Under the pieces are notes generated by a model. It had not been told where the DNA came from. It saw nothing but the letters and a program-made list of their open reading frames with translations, and ran no database searches. Source: Bacteroidales bacterium (GTDB taxonomy: Bacteria; Bacteroidota; Bacteroidia; Bacteroidales; UBA932). Taken from it: a stretch of 41,708 bases of DNA. Numbering within the stretch: the stretch's first letter is position 1; each line of letters starts with the position of its first letter. Where the stretch lies: NCBI GenBank assembly GCA_004554455.1, contig SFMG01000028.1, positions 1-41,708 on the forward strand, in the 5' to 3' direction. The translations under genes and the position numbers were made by a program. Shown here in pieces: positions 1-6,702 of the stretch.

Positions 1-1
1 A

Positions 2-244
2 AAGGAGAAATACAAAGAATATCTGGCGGATATGAAAAATGAACGCGACATAATCTTTTTCACTAAGGAACACGAAAAGGAGGCCAGGAGACAGGGACGT
101 GCCGAGGGATTGGAGGAAGGTCGAGCAGAGGGAGAGTCCGAAGCACGTCGGTCCATTGCAGTTGCTATGAAATCTGCTGGAATTTCACTGGATAAAATCT
201 CACAAGTAACAGGATTAGACCTGAAAACAATCGAAGCACTTTAG
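2..244 (+). CDS. Rpn-family nuclease/putative transposase, C-terminal fragment
   Basis: This is the 3' end of a gene that enters from the left edge; the frame is open from base 2, so the ATG at 32 is internal and not the start. About 80 residues are visible. They have the tail typical of Rpn (recombination-promoting PD-(D/E)XK nuclease) proteins of Bacteroidetes: a KEYLADMKNERD segment, a charged low-complexity helix rich in EGRAEG repeats, then a short helix-turn-helix-like end reading SAGISLDKISQVTGLDL. The catalytic nuclease domain lies outside the window, so activity cannot be judged. Family members are thought to cleave DNA and to promote RecA-independent recombination, and they are often multicopy. 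A rho-independent terminator follows at once. Assignment rests on the tail only. Confidence 0.65.
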   Translation, partial: KEKYKEYLADMKNERDIIFFTKEHEKEARRQGRAEGLEEGRAEGESEARRSIAVAMKSAGISLDKISQVTGLDLKTIEAL

Positions 245-273
245 CCGAGTGCTTCTATGGCATCTTATAAAAT

Positions 274-307
274 AAGGACAGCGGGGAATTGCTCTGCTGT
301 CCTTTTT
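274..307 (+). terminator. Rho-independent terminator of the Rpn-type gene
   Basis: The arms GGACAGC (276-282) and GCTGTCC (296-302) pair perfectly around a 13-nt loop and are followed by TTTTT. It sits 30 bases after the stop codon at 244 and separates that gene from repeat element A. Confidence 0.8.
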
Positions 308-556
308 ACTATCAGGTCTCCGTTCAATATTAGAATCGGACACGGAAACTCGTTGCCGATACGACTGCTGCAGGCGGGCCGTTCTTCTTTGCGACAACGA
401 AGATTAGAATCGGACGCGGAAGGTCGTTGTCGCCACCGCTGCTGCAGGCGGAACCGTTTTCCTTCGCGGCAACGAAGAACAGAATCGGACGCGGAAGGTC
501 GTTGCAGCGACGGCCGTAGCTGGCGGGCCATTCTCCACCGTCACGACGATTATGCC

Positions 557-1035
557 GCATCGATTCGGGCAAGTCTGGCCCTGAAATCAGGAATCAATGC
601 ACGCAGGAGGGTTTAAACGGGAAAAACTTGCATCGATTCGCAAGTTCGGGCTTGAAATCAAGAATCGATGCACGAAAGAGGGGGTAAACGAGGAAATCCT
701 TGCATTGATTCGCAAGTTCGGGCCTGAAATCAAGAATCGATGCACGCAAGTGGCCGTAAACCGGGAAAACCTTACATCGATTCGCAAGTCTGGGCTTGAA
801 ATCAAGAATCGATGCACGCATGAGGGCATAAACAGGCAAAACCCTGCATCGATTCCCAAGTCTGAACCTGAAATCAAGAATCGATGCACGCATGAGGGCA
901 TAAACAGGCAAAACCTTGCATCGATTCCCAAATTGACCCCCTAAAATCAAGAATCGATGCACGCAAGTGGCCGTAAACCGGGAAAACCTTGCATCGATTC
1001 GCAAGTTCGGGCCTGAAATCATGAATCGATGCACG
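557..1035 (+). repeat. 72-bp tandem repeat array A (7 units)
   Basis: The anchor GAAATCA (variants allowed) starts at 583, 654, 726, 798, 870, 943 and 1015, giving spacings of 71, 72, 72, 72, 73 and 72. Each unit carries TGCATCGATTC and, about 22 bases on, its reverse complement GAATCGATGCA. The right arm of one unit can also pair with the left arm of the next, helped by flanking GCAAG/CTTGC in some units. Units differ by scattered substitutions and by 1-bp indels, which argues against a protein repeat even though 72 is divisible by three. Confidence 0.9.
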
Positions 1036-1049
1036 CAGCAGGCCACCTT

Positions 1050-1212
1050 CAGCACGCGTTCATTAGATGAGTCGCTCTGGAGGTAAGTTGGAGGTAATTT
1101 GTGTGAACGTTGGTTCGACAGTGGCGGCAAAAGCGGGTGATGATGCGCCCGGAGGCGGCATTTCCCTATGTTTCTGCCGCCGAGGGTGCGCAGCACCCGC
1201 CTTAAAAGCCGC
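1050..1212 (+). repeat. 3' module of repeat element, copy A
   Basis: About 163 bp closely match 22969-23130 in sequence and length. The module starts with CAGCACGCGTT, has a doubled GGAGGTAA motif, then TTGGTTCGACAGTGGCGGCA, and ends with two strong hairpins. The first is GGCGGCA/TGCCGCC (1154-1181) around a TTTCCCTATGTTTC loop. The second is GGGTGC-GCA-GCACCC (1184-1198). There is no U-run directly after them, so they are not classical terminators. The conservation suggests a structured RNA or a protein-binding DNA end. Confidence 0.75.
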
Positions 1213-1284
1213 CACGCTCAACGCCCCGCCACCACGAATAGAATCGCCGCAACGAATAGAACCGCCAACGGTATAAAGACGTAT

Positions 1285-1899
1285 TCAATGTCCGGACTGA
1301 GGAAACTCGCGGTCGAAAATCTCCCTGAGGAGGGCCGGGCGCCGTATCAGCTTGCGCAGCTCCTCCAGCTTGCGGGCATTGTCAGACTCGGGAATCCATA
1401 GCTTCAGATAGCCGCCATCGGCATATTTCTCCCGGAGATGCTCAAGAGTACGCAGCCAGTGACCCTCACGGTCAAGTTCGGGATAATGGGCGAGGCCGTA
1501 GCTAATGGTACGGCGGATAATGGTGAGGGAATCGATCTGGCGGTCCGCCTCCGCGACAATCTTGCCATAAATGCTGCGCGGCTCTGAACTGCTCGAGGCC
1601 CGATGATCCTCCACCGCCTGAGCCATAGTCTCTATCTGCTCCAGCGAGAACCATCGTTTCAGCATCTCGTCCGAACGCAATATCCTGCCCGATTCCAGAT
1701 GATGAGTCTTGCGATCGACGGCCAGTCCCGTATCGTGGTAAGCCGCGACAGTGTAAACCATATCCCTGTCCAGCCCATAGTGCTCCGCCAGCTTCAGGCT
1801 CTCATTGATGACATATTCGACGTGGTCGCGCCTGTGTGCGCCGTCGAAAGCGTCGTAGCGCGGAATGATTTCAGTTTCTATATACTCCCTCAGCGTCAT
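1285..1899 (-). CDS. HD-domain metal-dependent hydrolase
   Basis: A 204-residue soluble protein with the layout of HD-superfamily phosphohydrolases. A histidine-rich start (AHRRDHVEYV, about residues 21-30) is followed by the defining His-Asp pair in AAYHDTGLA (about 52-60), a further histidine pair in KTHHLESG, ED-H in VEDHRASS, and an Asp in EADRQID that would complete the metal site. Such proteins hydrolyse phosphomonoesters or nucleotides; the substrate cannot be predicted. The gene stands alone, runs toward repeat element A, and has a TATATTTG -7 box on the minus strand (1922 to 1915), which would leave a leader of only about ten bases. Moderately sure of the family; function unknown. 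Confidence 0.8.
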   Translation of the reverse strand: MTLREYIETEIIPRYDAFDGAHRRDHVEYVINESLKLAEHYGLDRDMVYTVAAYHDTGLAVDRKTHHLESGRILRSDEMLKRWFSLEQIETMAQAVEDHRASSSSEPRSIYGKIVAEADRQIDSLTIIRRTISYGLAHYPELDREGHWLRTLEHLREKYADGGYLKLWIPESDNARKLEELRKLIRRPALLREIFDREFPQSGH

Positions 1900-1914
1900 T
1901 TTGACAATTTTCTA

Positions 1915-1922
1915 CAAATATA
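1915..1922 (-). promoter_or_regulatory. Putative -7 box of the HD-domain gene
   Basis: Read on the minus strand this is TATATTTG, a perfect match to the Bacteroidetes TAnnTTTG element, 16 bases before the start codon. No clear TTTG is seen at the -33 spacing, so support is partial. Confidence 0.4.
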
Positions 1923-1971
1923 TCGACTTCCCCGCAGATTTACGCAGTCAGGAAAGCATAGTCCGCCTATA

Positions 1972-2067
1972 TGGGCCTCAATCGACAAGGGTATCCGGAT
2001 TATCGTGTGCATAGACGAGTTCCAGCAACTTGCGGAAATGGATGGATATGCCGAACTGGAGCGGTGA
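1972..2067 (+). pseudogene. Remnant of a Bacteroidales ATPase gene
   Basis: The plus-strand frame ending in the stop at 2065-2067 reads SIDKGIRIIVCIDEFQQLAE. The IIVCIDEFQQLAE part matches the Walker-B region (hydrophobic run plus DE) of the archaeal-type AAA ATPases common in Bacteroides. There is no Walker A upstream and the frame closes within about 30 residues, where the family would go on for hundreds. I take it as debris of a decayed gene. It overlaps nothing else, and the rplS promoter lies beyond it. The fragment is short, so chance similarity cannot be excluded. Confidence 0.4.
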
Positions 2068-2206
2068 CTGGAAAAGATCATTCCGAAGAGATTGCCGGCG
2101 GTGATTGAAATTCCTTATTTTTTCGTACCTTGGTGCCTATTCGTGGAGAAGCCTCCCGTTTTCAGAATAAGAAAAACCCCGAAGGAAGAAAAAAAGTTGA
2201 AAAAGA

Positions 2207-2237
2207 TTTGGAGGCAAGAAAAAAATGACTACCTTTG
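2207..2237 (+). promoter_or_regulatory. Promoter of rplS / tRNA-Arg
   Basis: TTTG (2207-2210), a 19-base spacer and TACCTTTG (2230-2237) make a textbook Bacteroidetes sigma-ABfr promoter. Transcription would begin near 2244 and give a leader of about 70 bases before the rplS start codon. Confidence 0.75.
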
Positions 2238-2314
2238 CAATCCCCAAACGGGAGCAACCTCTGGAGCATAACGGTTCAGCCCACGTTGCCACTTGAAATT
2301 TACTGAAAGAAACA

Positions 2315-2619
2315 ATGGATTACATTAAACTGGTAAATGACGCCTTCGCAAATGAGACAAGGAGAGACTCCAGAAATTCAGAGGAGTAGTTCTTCAGCTC
2401 AGGGGCTCATCCCCGGCCACCAAGACCTTCACAATTCGCAAGGTGTCAAACGGCATAGGTGTAGAAAGGATTTTCCCTATGAACTCACCTTTCATTGACA
2501 GCATCGAGGTCAACAAGGTTGGTAAAGTCCGCAGGGCTCGCATCTTCTACCTCCGTGCACTCTCAGGCAAGAAGGCACGCATCAAAGAGAAGAAGTTCGT
2601 CGCAAAGGACGCAGAATAA
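2315..2619 (+). pseudogene. rplS: Ribosomal protein L19 gene with internal deletion and frameshift
   Basis: The start codon at 2315 opens MDYIKLVNDAFANE, the normal L19 N-terminus, but this frame meets TAG soon after. In the next frame, from 2359, the protein resumes as KERLQKFRGVVLQLRG and runs to TAA at 2617, covering FTIRKVSNGIGVERIF, IDSIEVNKVGKVRRA and a normal GKKARIKEKKF tail. Compared with usual L19 (about 115-120 residues), about 22 residues of the FKAGDTI...EGN strand region are missing at the junction, with a net frame change. Promoter, tRNA neighbour and codon use are otherwise normal. L19 is normally indispensable, so either an assembly error removed about 65 bp or this copy is truly broken and another one exists. 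Confidence 0.85.
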
Positions 2620-2625
2620 ATTATT

Positions 2626-2699
2626 GGCGCGTTAGCTCAGCTGAATAGAGCATTTGACTACGGATCAAAAGGTCGTAGGTTTGAATCCTACACGCGTCA
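2626..2699 (+). tRNA. tRNA-Arg (anticodon ACG)
   Basis: A complete cloverleaf can be folded: acceptor GGCGCGT/ACGCGTC, D stem GCTC/GAGC, anticodon stem TTTGA/TCAAA with loop CTACGGA (anticodon ACG), and T stem GTAGG/CCTAC with loop TTTGAAT. The discriminator base is A and no CCA is encoded. It starts 6 bases after the rplS stop codon, so it is probably cut out of a joint transcript. Confidence 0.93.
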
Positions 2700-2703
2700 C
2701 TCG

Positions 2704-2755
2704 AAGGCAGGGTAACCACTGAGCAGAACTCAAGGTTGCCCTGCTTTCATTTTTT
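2704..2755 (+). terminator. Terminator after tRNA-Arg(ACG)
   Basis: GCAGGGTAACC (2707-2717) and GGTTGCCCTGC (2734-2744) pair over 11 bp with one T-G wobble, followed by TTTCATTTTTT. It ends 23 bases before glmS. No TAnnTTTG box is seen in that gap, so glmS may depend partly on read-through. Confidence 0.75.
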
Positions 2756-2778
2756 GGAATTGAACAAAGAATCAGAAT

Positions 2779-4632
2779 ATGTGTGGAATTGTAGGATACA
2801 CCGGATACAGAGAGGCATATCCCATACTCATCAAAGGCCTCCACAGACTCGAATACAGAGGTTATGACTCCGCCGGAGTCGCGATGTTCGACGAAAAGAC
2901 GAAATCCCTGGAGATATACAAGGCAAAAGGAAAGGTGGTCGGTCTCGAAGCAATAGCAGCCGACAGACCGCACTCCGGATGCATAGGCATAGCCCACACC
3001 AGATGGGCCACCCACGGACTTCCTACCGAGAACAATGCCCACCCGCATCAGAGCGAGAACGGAAGACTCACCATAGTCCACAATGGAATCATAGAGAACT
3101 ATGCGGTACTCCGCGAGCAGCTCAGGTCCAAGGGCTACCATTTCAAGAGCGAAACGGACACTGAAGTGCTCGTGCAGCTCATACAATACACCCTTGACAG
3201 CACCGGCGAGGACCTTCCGACCTGCGTGCGTCTGGCCCTGGGCAAGGTCATCGGCGCCTATGCCATAGTGGTCATAGACAGGGAGAATCCGGACACACTC
3301 ATAGCCGCGCGCAAAAGCAGCCCTATGGCCATAGGCATAGGAGAGGGAAACTGCGAGTTCTTCATCGCCAGCGACGCCTCCCCTATCGCAGAATACACCA
3401 CCAGAATGGTATATCTCAGCGACGGCCAGATAGCTCTGTGCCGCAGGGGCGAAGAGCTCCAGGTGTTCACCCTCGACAATGACATGGTGAAGGTCAAGGT
3501 CAAGAATGTGAAACTGGACCTCAACATGCTCGACAAGGGCGGCTACGAACACTTTATGCTCAAGGAAATACACGAGCAGCCGGCCTGTCTGAGAGATTGT
3601 ATGAGAGGAAGGATAGTGGAAGACGGCAAGAGGGTGATACTCAGCGCGATAACAGAACACAGAGAGGAGATGCTCTCCGCCCGCAGGATGGTAATCGTGA
3701 GCTGCGGCACCTCCTGGCACGCCGGCCTCATAGGCAAGCAGCTGATAGAACAGTACTGCCGCATACCGGTGGAGGTGGCATACGCCAGCGAGTTCCGCTA
3801 CAGCGACCCGGTGATAGGTCCGAAGGACATAGTGATAGCCATTTCGCAAAGCGGTGAAACCGCCGACACCCTGGCTGCCATACAGCTCGCCCTCGAGAAG
3901 GGCGCCCTCGTTTACGGCATAGTGAATGCGGTGGGAAGCAGCATAGCAAGAAACTCTGACACAGGCACTTACATCCACGTGGGACCGGAAATCGGAGTGG
4001 CCAGCACCAAGGCCTTCACCGGTCAGGTCACAGTGCTTGCGATGATGGCCCTCGCCCTGGGCAGGGAGAAATGCAGCATAAGCGACGAAGAGTACCAGAC
4101 ACTCATAGACGAACTGCTGGCCATACCTGGAAAGATGGAGAAGGTGCTCGGACAGGACGAAAAGATCAGGCAGATAGCGAAAAAATTCCAGGACAAGCAC
4201 AACGCCCTCTATCTCGGCAGGGGCATCAACTACCCCGTCGCCCTCGAAGGAGCCCTCAAGCTCAAGGAAATCAGCTACCTGCACGCAGAGGGCTACCCTG
4301 CTGCGGAGATGAAGCACGGGCCTATAGCCCTGGTGGACGAAGAGATGCCGGTGGTGTTCATAGCAACCCACTACGAGCTCTACGAAAAGGTGATCAGCAA
4401 TATGCAGGAGGTCATTGCCCGCAAGGGCAGGATACTCGCCGTGGTGACCGAGGGCGACGAACTCGTGAAGAAAATGGTGGACGACGTCATCGAGGTGCCT
4501 GAGGTGCACAGCTCCCTCGCCCCACTTCTGACCGTACTTCCGCTGCAGATGCTGGCCTACCACGTGGCCGTATCCAAAGGACTCAACGTGGACCAGCCGA
4601 GGAACCTGGCGAAAAGCGTGACCGTGGAATAA
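2779..4632 (+). CDS. glmS: Glutamine--fructose-6-phosphate aminotransferase (isomerizing)
   Basis: A 617-residue cytoplasmic enzyme that makes glucosamine-6-phosphate from fructose-6-phosphate and glutamine, the entry step to UDP-GlcNAc for peptidoglycan and lipopolysaccharide. The N-terminal class-II glutaminase domain begins MCGIVGYTGY, with Cys2 as the nucleophile once Met is removed, and contains HTRWATHG. Two SIS isomerase domains follow, marked by SCGTSWHAG, SQSGETADT and STKAFTGQ, and the protein ends with the family's LAKSVTVE tail. Length is normal for the family. It is followed after 50 bases by the DUF4954 gene, probably in one transcript. No glmS ribozyme-like leader is present, and the 5' gap is too short for one. 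Confidence 0.97.
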   Translation: MCGIVGYTGYREAYPILIKGLHRLEYRGYDSAGVAMFDEKTKSLEIYKAKGKVVGLEAIAADRPHSGCIGIAHTRWATHGLPTENNAHPHQSENGRLTIVHNGIIENYAVLREQLRSKGYHFKSETDTEVLVQLIQYTLDSTGEDLPTCVRLALGKVIGAYAIVVIDRENPDTLIAARKSSPMAIGIGEGNCEFFIASDASPIAEYTTRMVYLSDGQIALCRRGEELQVFTLDNDMVKVKVKNVKLDLNMLDKGGYEHFMLKEIHEQPACLRDCMRGRIVEDGKRVILSAITEHREEMLSARRMVIVSCGTSWHAGLIGKQLIEQYCRIPVEVAYASEFRYSDPVIGPKDIVIAISQSGETADTLAAIQLALEKGALVYGIVNAVGSSIARNSDTGTYIHVGPEIGVASTKAFTGQVTVLAMMALALGREKCSISDEEYQTLIDELLAIPGKMEKVLGQDEKIRQIAKKFQDKHNALYLGRGINYPVALEGALKLKEISYLHAEGYPAAEMKHGPIALVDEEMPVVFIATHYELYEKVISNMQEVIARKGRILAVVTEGDELVKKMVDDVIEVPEVHSSLAPLLTVLPLQMLAYHVAVSKGLNVDQPRNLAKSVTVE

Positions 4633-4682
4633 GGGATCCGCAAAGCAGGACTATTAAGGAATATCGAAGACGATAGAGAACT

Positions 4683-6677
4683 ATGAAGGAATATAGAAAA
4701 CTCAGTGCAGAGGAAATCGCTCTGCTCGAGGCCGCGGCCTGCACCGCGGAGGACTGGAATGAGGTGGAAGTGGCAGAGGGCTTCGATGCCCGCTGCGTCA
4801 GGAACGTGAACTTCAGCGGAAAGATACGCCTGGGTTCCTTCGGGCACGTATTCGAACTGCCGGGAGGAGTGCGCCGCAAGGCCGGTATAGAGAATGCCTG
4901 CCTCCACAATGTAAGTCTGGGAGACGGCTGTCTGGTCCGCAACGTGAACAACTACATCGCCAATTACGAGATAGGCGACAGGTGTTTCATAGAGAACGTG
5001 GGCGTGATGGCTGTGGACAGGGAGAGCAGCTTCGGCAACGGAGTGCGCGTGTCGGTGCTCAACGAGACCGGAGGCCGCGAAGTGACCATCAGCGAGCGCC
5101 TCAGTTCGCAGCTCGCCTATGTGGTGGCCCTCTACCGTCACCGTCCGGAATTCATCGCAAAGGTCGAGGAGCTTTCCGCCGGATATGCGGACAGTGTGCG
5201 CAGCGCCACGGGCAGCATAGGCAATGATACGCGAATAGTCAACGTACAATATATGTCCTGCGTGCGCGTAGGCGAATATGCGCGCATCGAAGGGGCCGCC
5301 AAGCTGGTCAACGGAAGCATAGTTTCGAAAAAAGAGGCGCCGACATATATAGGCAACGGAGTTATATGCACGGATTTCATAGTCTGCAGCGACAGCCGCA
5401 TCGAGGACGGAGTGATGATGAACCGCTGCTTCGTCGGACAGGCCTGCCGTTTCGGACACGGCTACTCGGCAAGCGACTCGCTCTTCTTCTGCAACTGTCA
5501 GGGCGAGAACGGTGAGGCCTGCGCGATATTCGCCGGACCTTACACCGTAACGCACCACAAGAGCACCCTGCTCATAGCCGGAGTGTTCTCATTCATGAAC
5601 GCCGGTTCGGGTTCGAACCAGAGCAATCACATGTACAAGCTCGGTCCTATCCACCAGGGCACCCTGGAGAGAGGAGCCAAGACCGCATCCGACTCCTACA
5701 TACTCTGGCCGTCGAGGGTCGGGGCCTTCTCCCTCGTGATGGGAAGGCACGTAACCCATTCTGACACAAGCAATCTGCCTTTCTCCTACCTCATCGAGAA
5801 CAAGAACACCACCTACCTCGTGCCGGGCGTGAATCTCAAGAGCGTGGGCACCATAAGGGATGCACAGAAATGGCCTAAGCGCGACCTGAGGCACGACAGC
5901 GACAGACTGGACGAGGTCAACTGCAACCTGCTCTCGCCTTTCACCGTGCAGAAGATGATGAAGGGACTGCTTACCCTTGACAACCTGCGCTACTCCAGCG
6001 GTGAGCTGAGCGATGTCTATTCCTTCCACAGCACCAAGATCAAGAACTCCGCACTGCACAAGGGAATATCCTACTACAGAACGGCCATTGACAAGTTCAT
6101 GGGCAACTCATTGATTTCCAGACTGCAGGATGCGAACGGAGAGATAAGCGTCGATTCCGACGAGGAACTCCACAGACTGCTCAAGCCGGATTCGCCTGTG
6201 GGCTCCGGAGAATGGGTGGACCTCTCGGGACTCATAGCCCCGAAGAGCGAGATTCAGGAACTGATGAAAGCCGTGGAGAAAGGCGAAATCAGCAGTCTCG
6301 AGGAGATTGGAGAGGCCTTCAGGCGTATGGCCCGCAACTACTACTCCTACGAATGGACCTGGGCCTTCCAGCACATACAGGAGGTTTACGGAATCAACCC
6401 TTCGAAAATGACCAGGGAGGAGGCCATTAGTCTCATCAGGAGATGGAAAGAGGCGGTGACCGGACTCGACAGGCTCATCTATGAGGACGCCAGGAAGGAA
6501 TTCAGTCTCGCCAGCATGACGGGATACGGCGCCGACGGCAACCGGGAGCAGAAGGAGCAGGATTTCGAGAACGTAAGGGGCGACTTCGAGAACAACTCCT
6601 TCGTGAAAGCCATACTCAAGCACATAGAAGACAAGAGCGCACTCGGCGACAGGGCCATAGCAGCTCTCCAGGCATAA
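4683..6677 (+). CDS. DUF4954 family beta-helix protein
   Basis: A 664-residue protein that I recognise as the DUF4954 family, found mainly in Bacteroidetes. The first half (about 35-420) has many short hexapeptide-like turns, for example NVSLGDGCLVRNVNNYIANY, RCFIENVGV and SRIEDGVMMNRCFVG, as in the left-handed beta-helices of sugar-nucleotide acyltransferases. The C-terminal part (about 430-664) is alpha-helical, with FRRMARNYYSYEWTWAF. No signal peptide or membrane segment is visible, so it is presumably cytoplasmic. Lying directly after glmS suggests a role in amino-sugar nucleotide supply or its regulation, but no reaction is established that I know of. It ends 25 bases from the convergent FAD-oxidoreductase gene, with no obvious terminator between. 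Confidence 0.85.
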   Translation: MKEYRKLSAEEIALLEAAACTAEDWNEVEVAEGFDARCVRNVNFSGKIRLGSFGHVFELPGGVRRKAGIENACLHNVSLGDGCLVRNVNNYIANYEIGDRCFIENVGVMAVDRESSFGNGVRVSVLNETGGREVTISERLSSQLAYVVALYRHRPEFIAKVEELSAGYADSVRSATGSIGNDTRIVNVQYMSCVRVGEYARIEGAAKLVNGSIVSKKEAPTYIGNGVICTDFIVCSDSRIEDGVMMNRCFVGQACRFGHGYSASDSLFFCNCQGENGEACAIFAGPYTVTHHKSTLLIAGVFSFMNAGSGSNQSNHMYKLGPIHQGTLERGAKTASDSYILWPSRVGAFSLVMGRHVTHSDTSNLPFSYLIENKNTTYLVPGVNLKSVGTIRDAQKWPKRDLRHDSDRLDEVNCNLLSPFTVQKMMKGLLTLDNLRYSSGELSDVYSFHSTKIKNSALHKGISYYRTAIDKFMGNSLISRLQDANGEISVDSDEELHRLLKPDSPVGSGEWVDLSGLIAPKSEIQELMKAVEKGEISSLEEIGEAFRRMARNYYSYEWTWAFQHIQEVYGINPSKMTREEAISLIRRWKEAVTGLDRLIYEDARKEFSLASMTGYGADGNREQKEQDFENVRGDFENNSFVKAILKHIEDKSALGDRAIAALQA

Positions 6678-6702
6678 GCCGGAGCAAATAGCCCCGCTAC
6701 AA

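Larger units (their letters stand above)
328..1215 (+). repeat. Composite non-coding repeat element, copy A
   Basis: This is the first of three related elements (others at 22200-23130 and 40757-window end), all in the same orientation. It fills most of the gap between the Rpn-type gene and the HD-domain gene. The 5' part (328-555) has three GC-rich units of about 75 bp marked by TTAGAATCGGACGCGGAA at 330, 404 and 479 (the last variant) and by CTGCAGGCGG. A remnant of the hairpin loop seen in copies B and C (GATTATGCCGC) lies near 548. Next come seven 72-bp repeats and the 163-bp 3' module. No protein-coding gene is supported here: the open frames change or break with 1-bp length changes between units. 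Confidence 0.85.

Noticed and set aside
557..1035. CRISPR array
   Set aside because: The whole 72-bp unit repeats with drift, there are no unique spacers, and no cas genes are in the window.
2700..2778. glmS ribozyme or riboswitch before glmS
   Set aside because: The gap is only about 80 bases and is taken up by a terminator; no ribozyme core is visible.
2665..4563. A 632-codon minus-strand frame opposite glmS
   Set aside because: It is antisense to a clear glmS, has a composition rich in His, Val and Tyr from reverse-reading codons, and also crosses the tRNA-Arg end and terminator.
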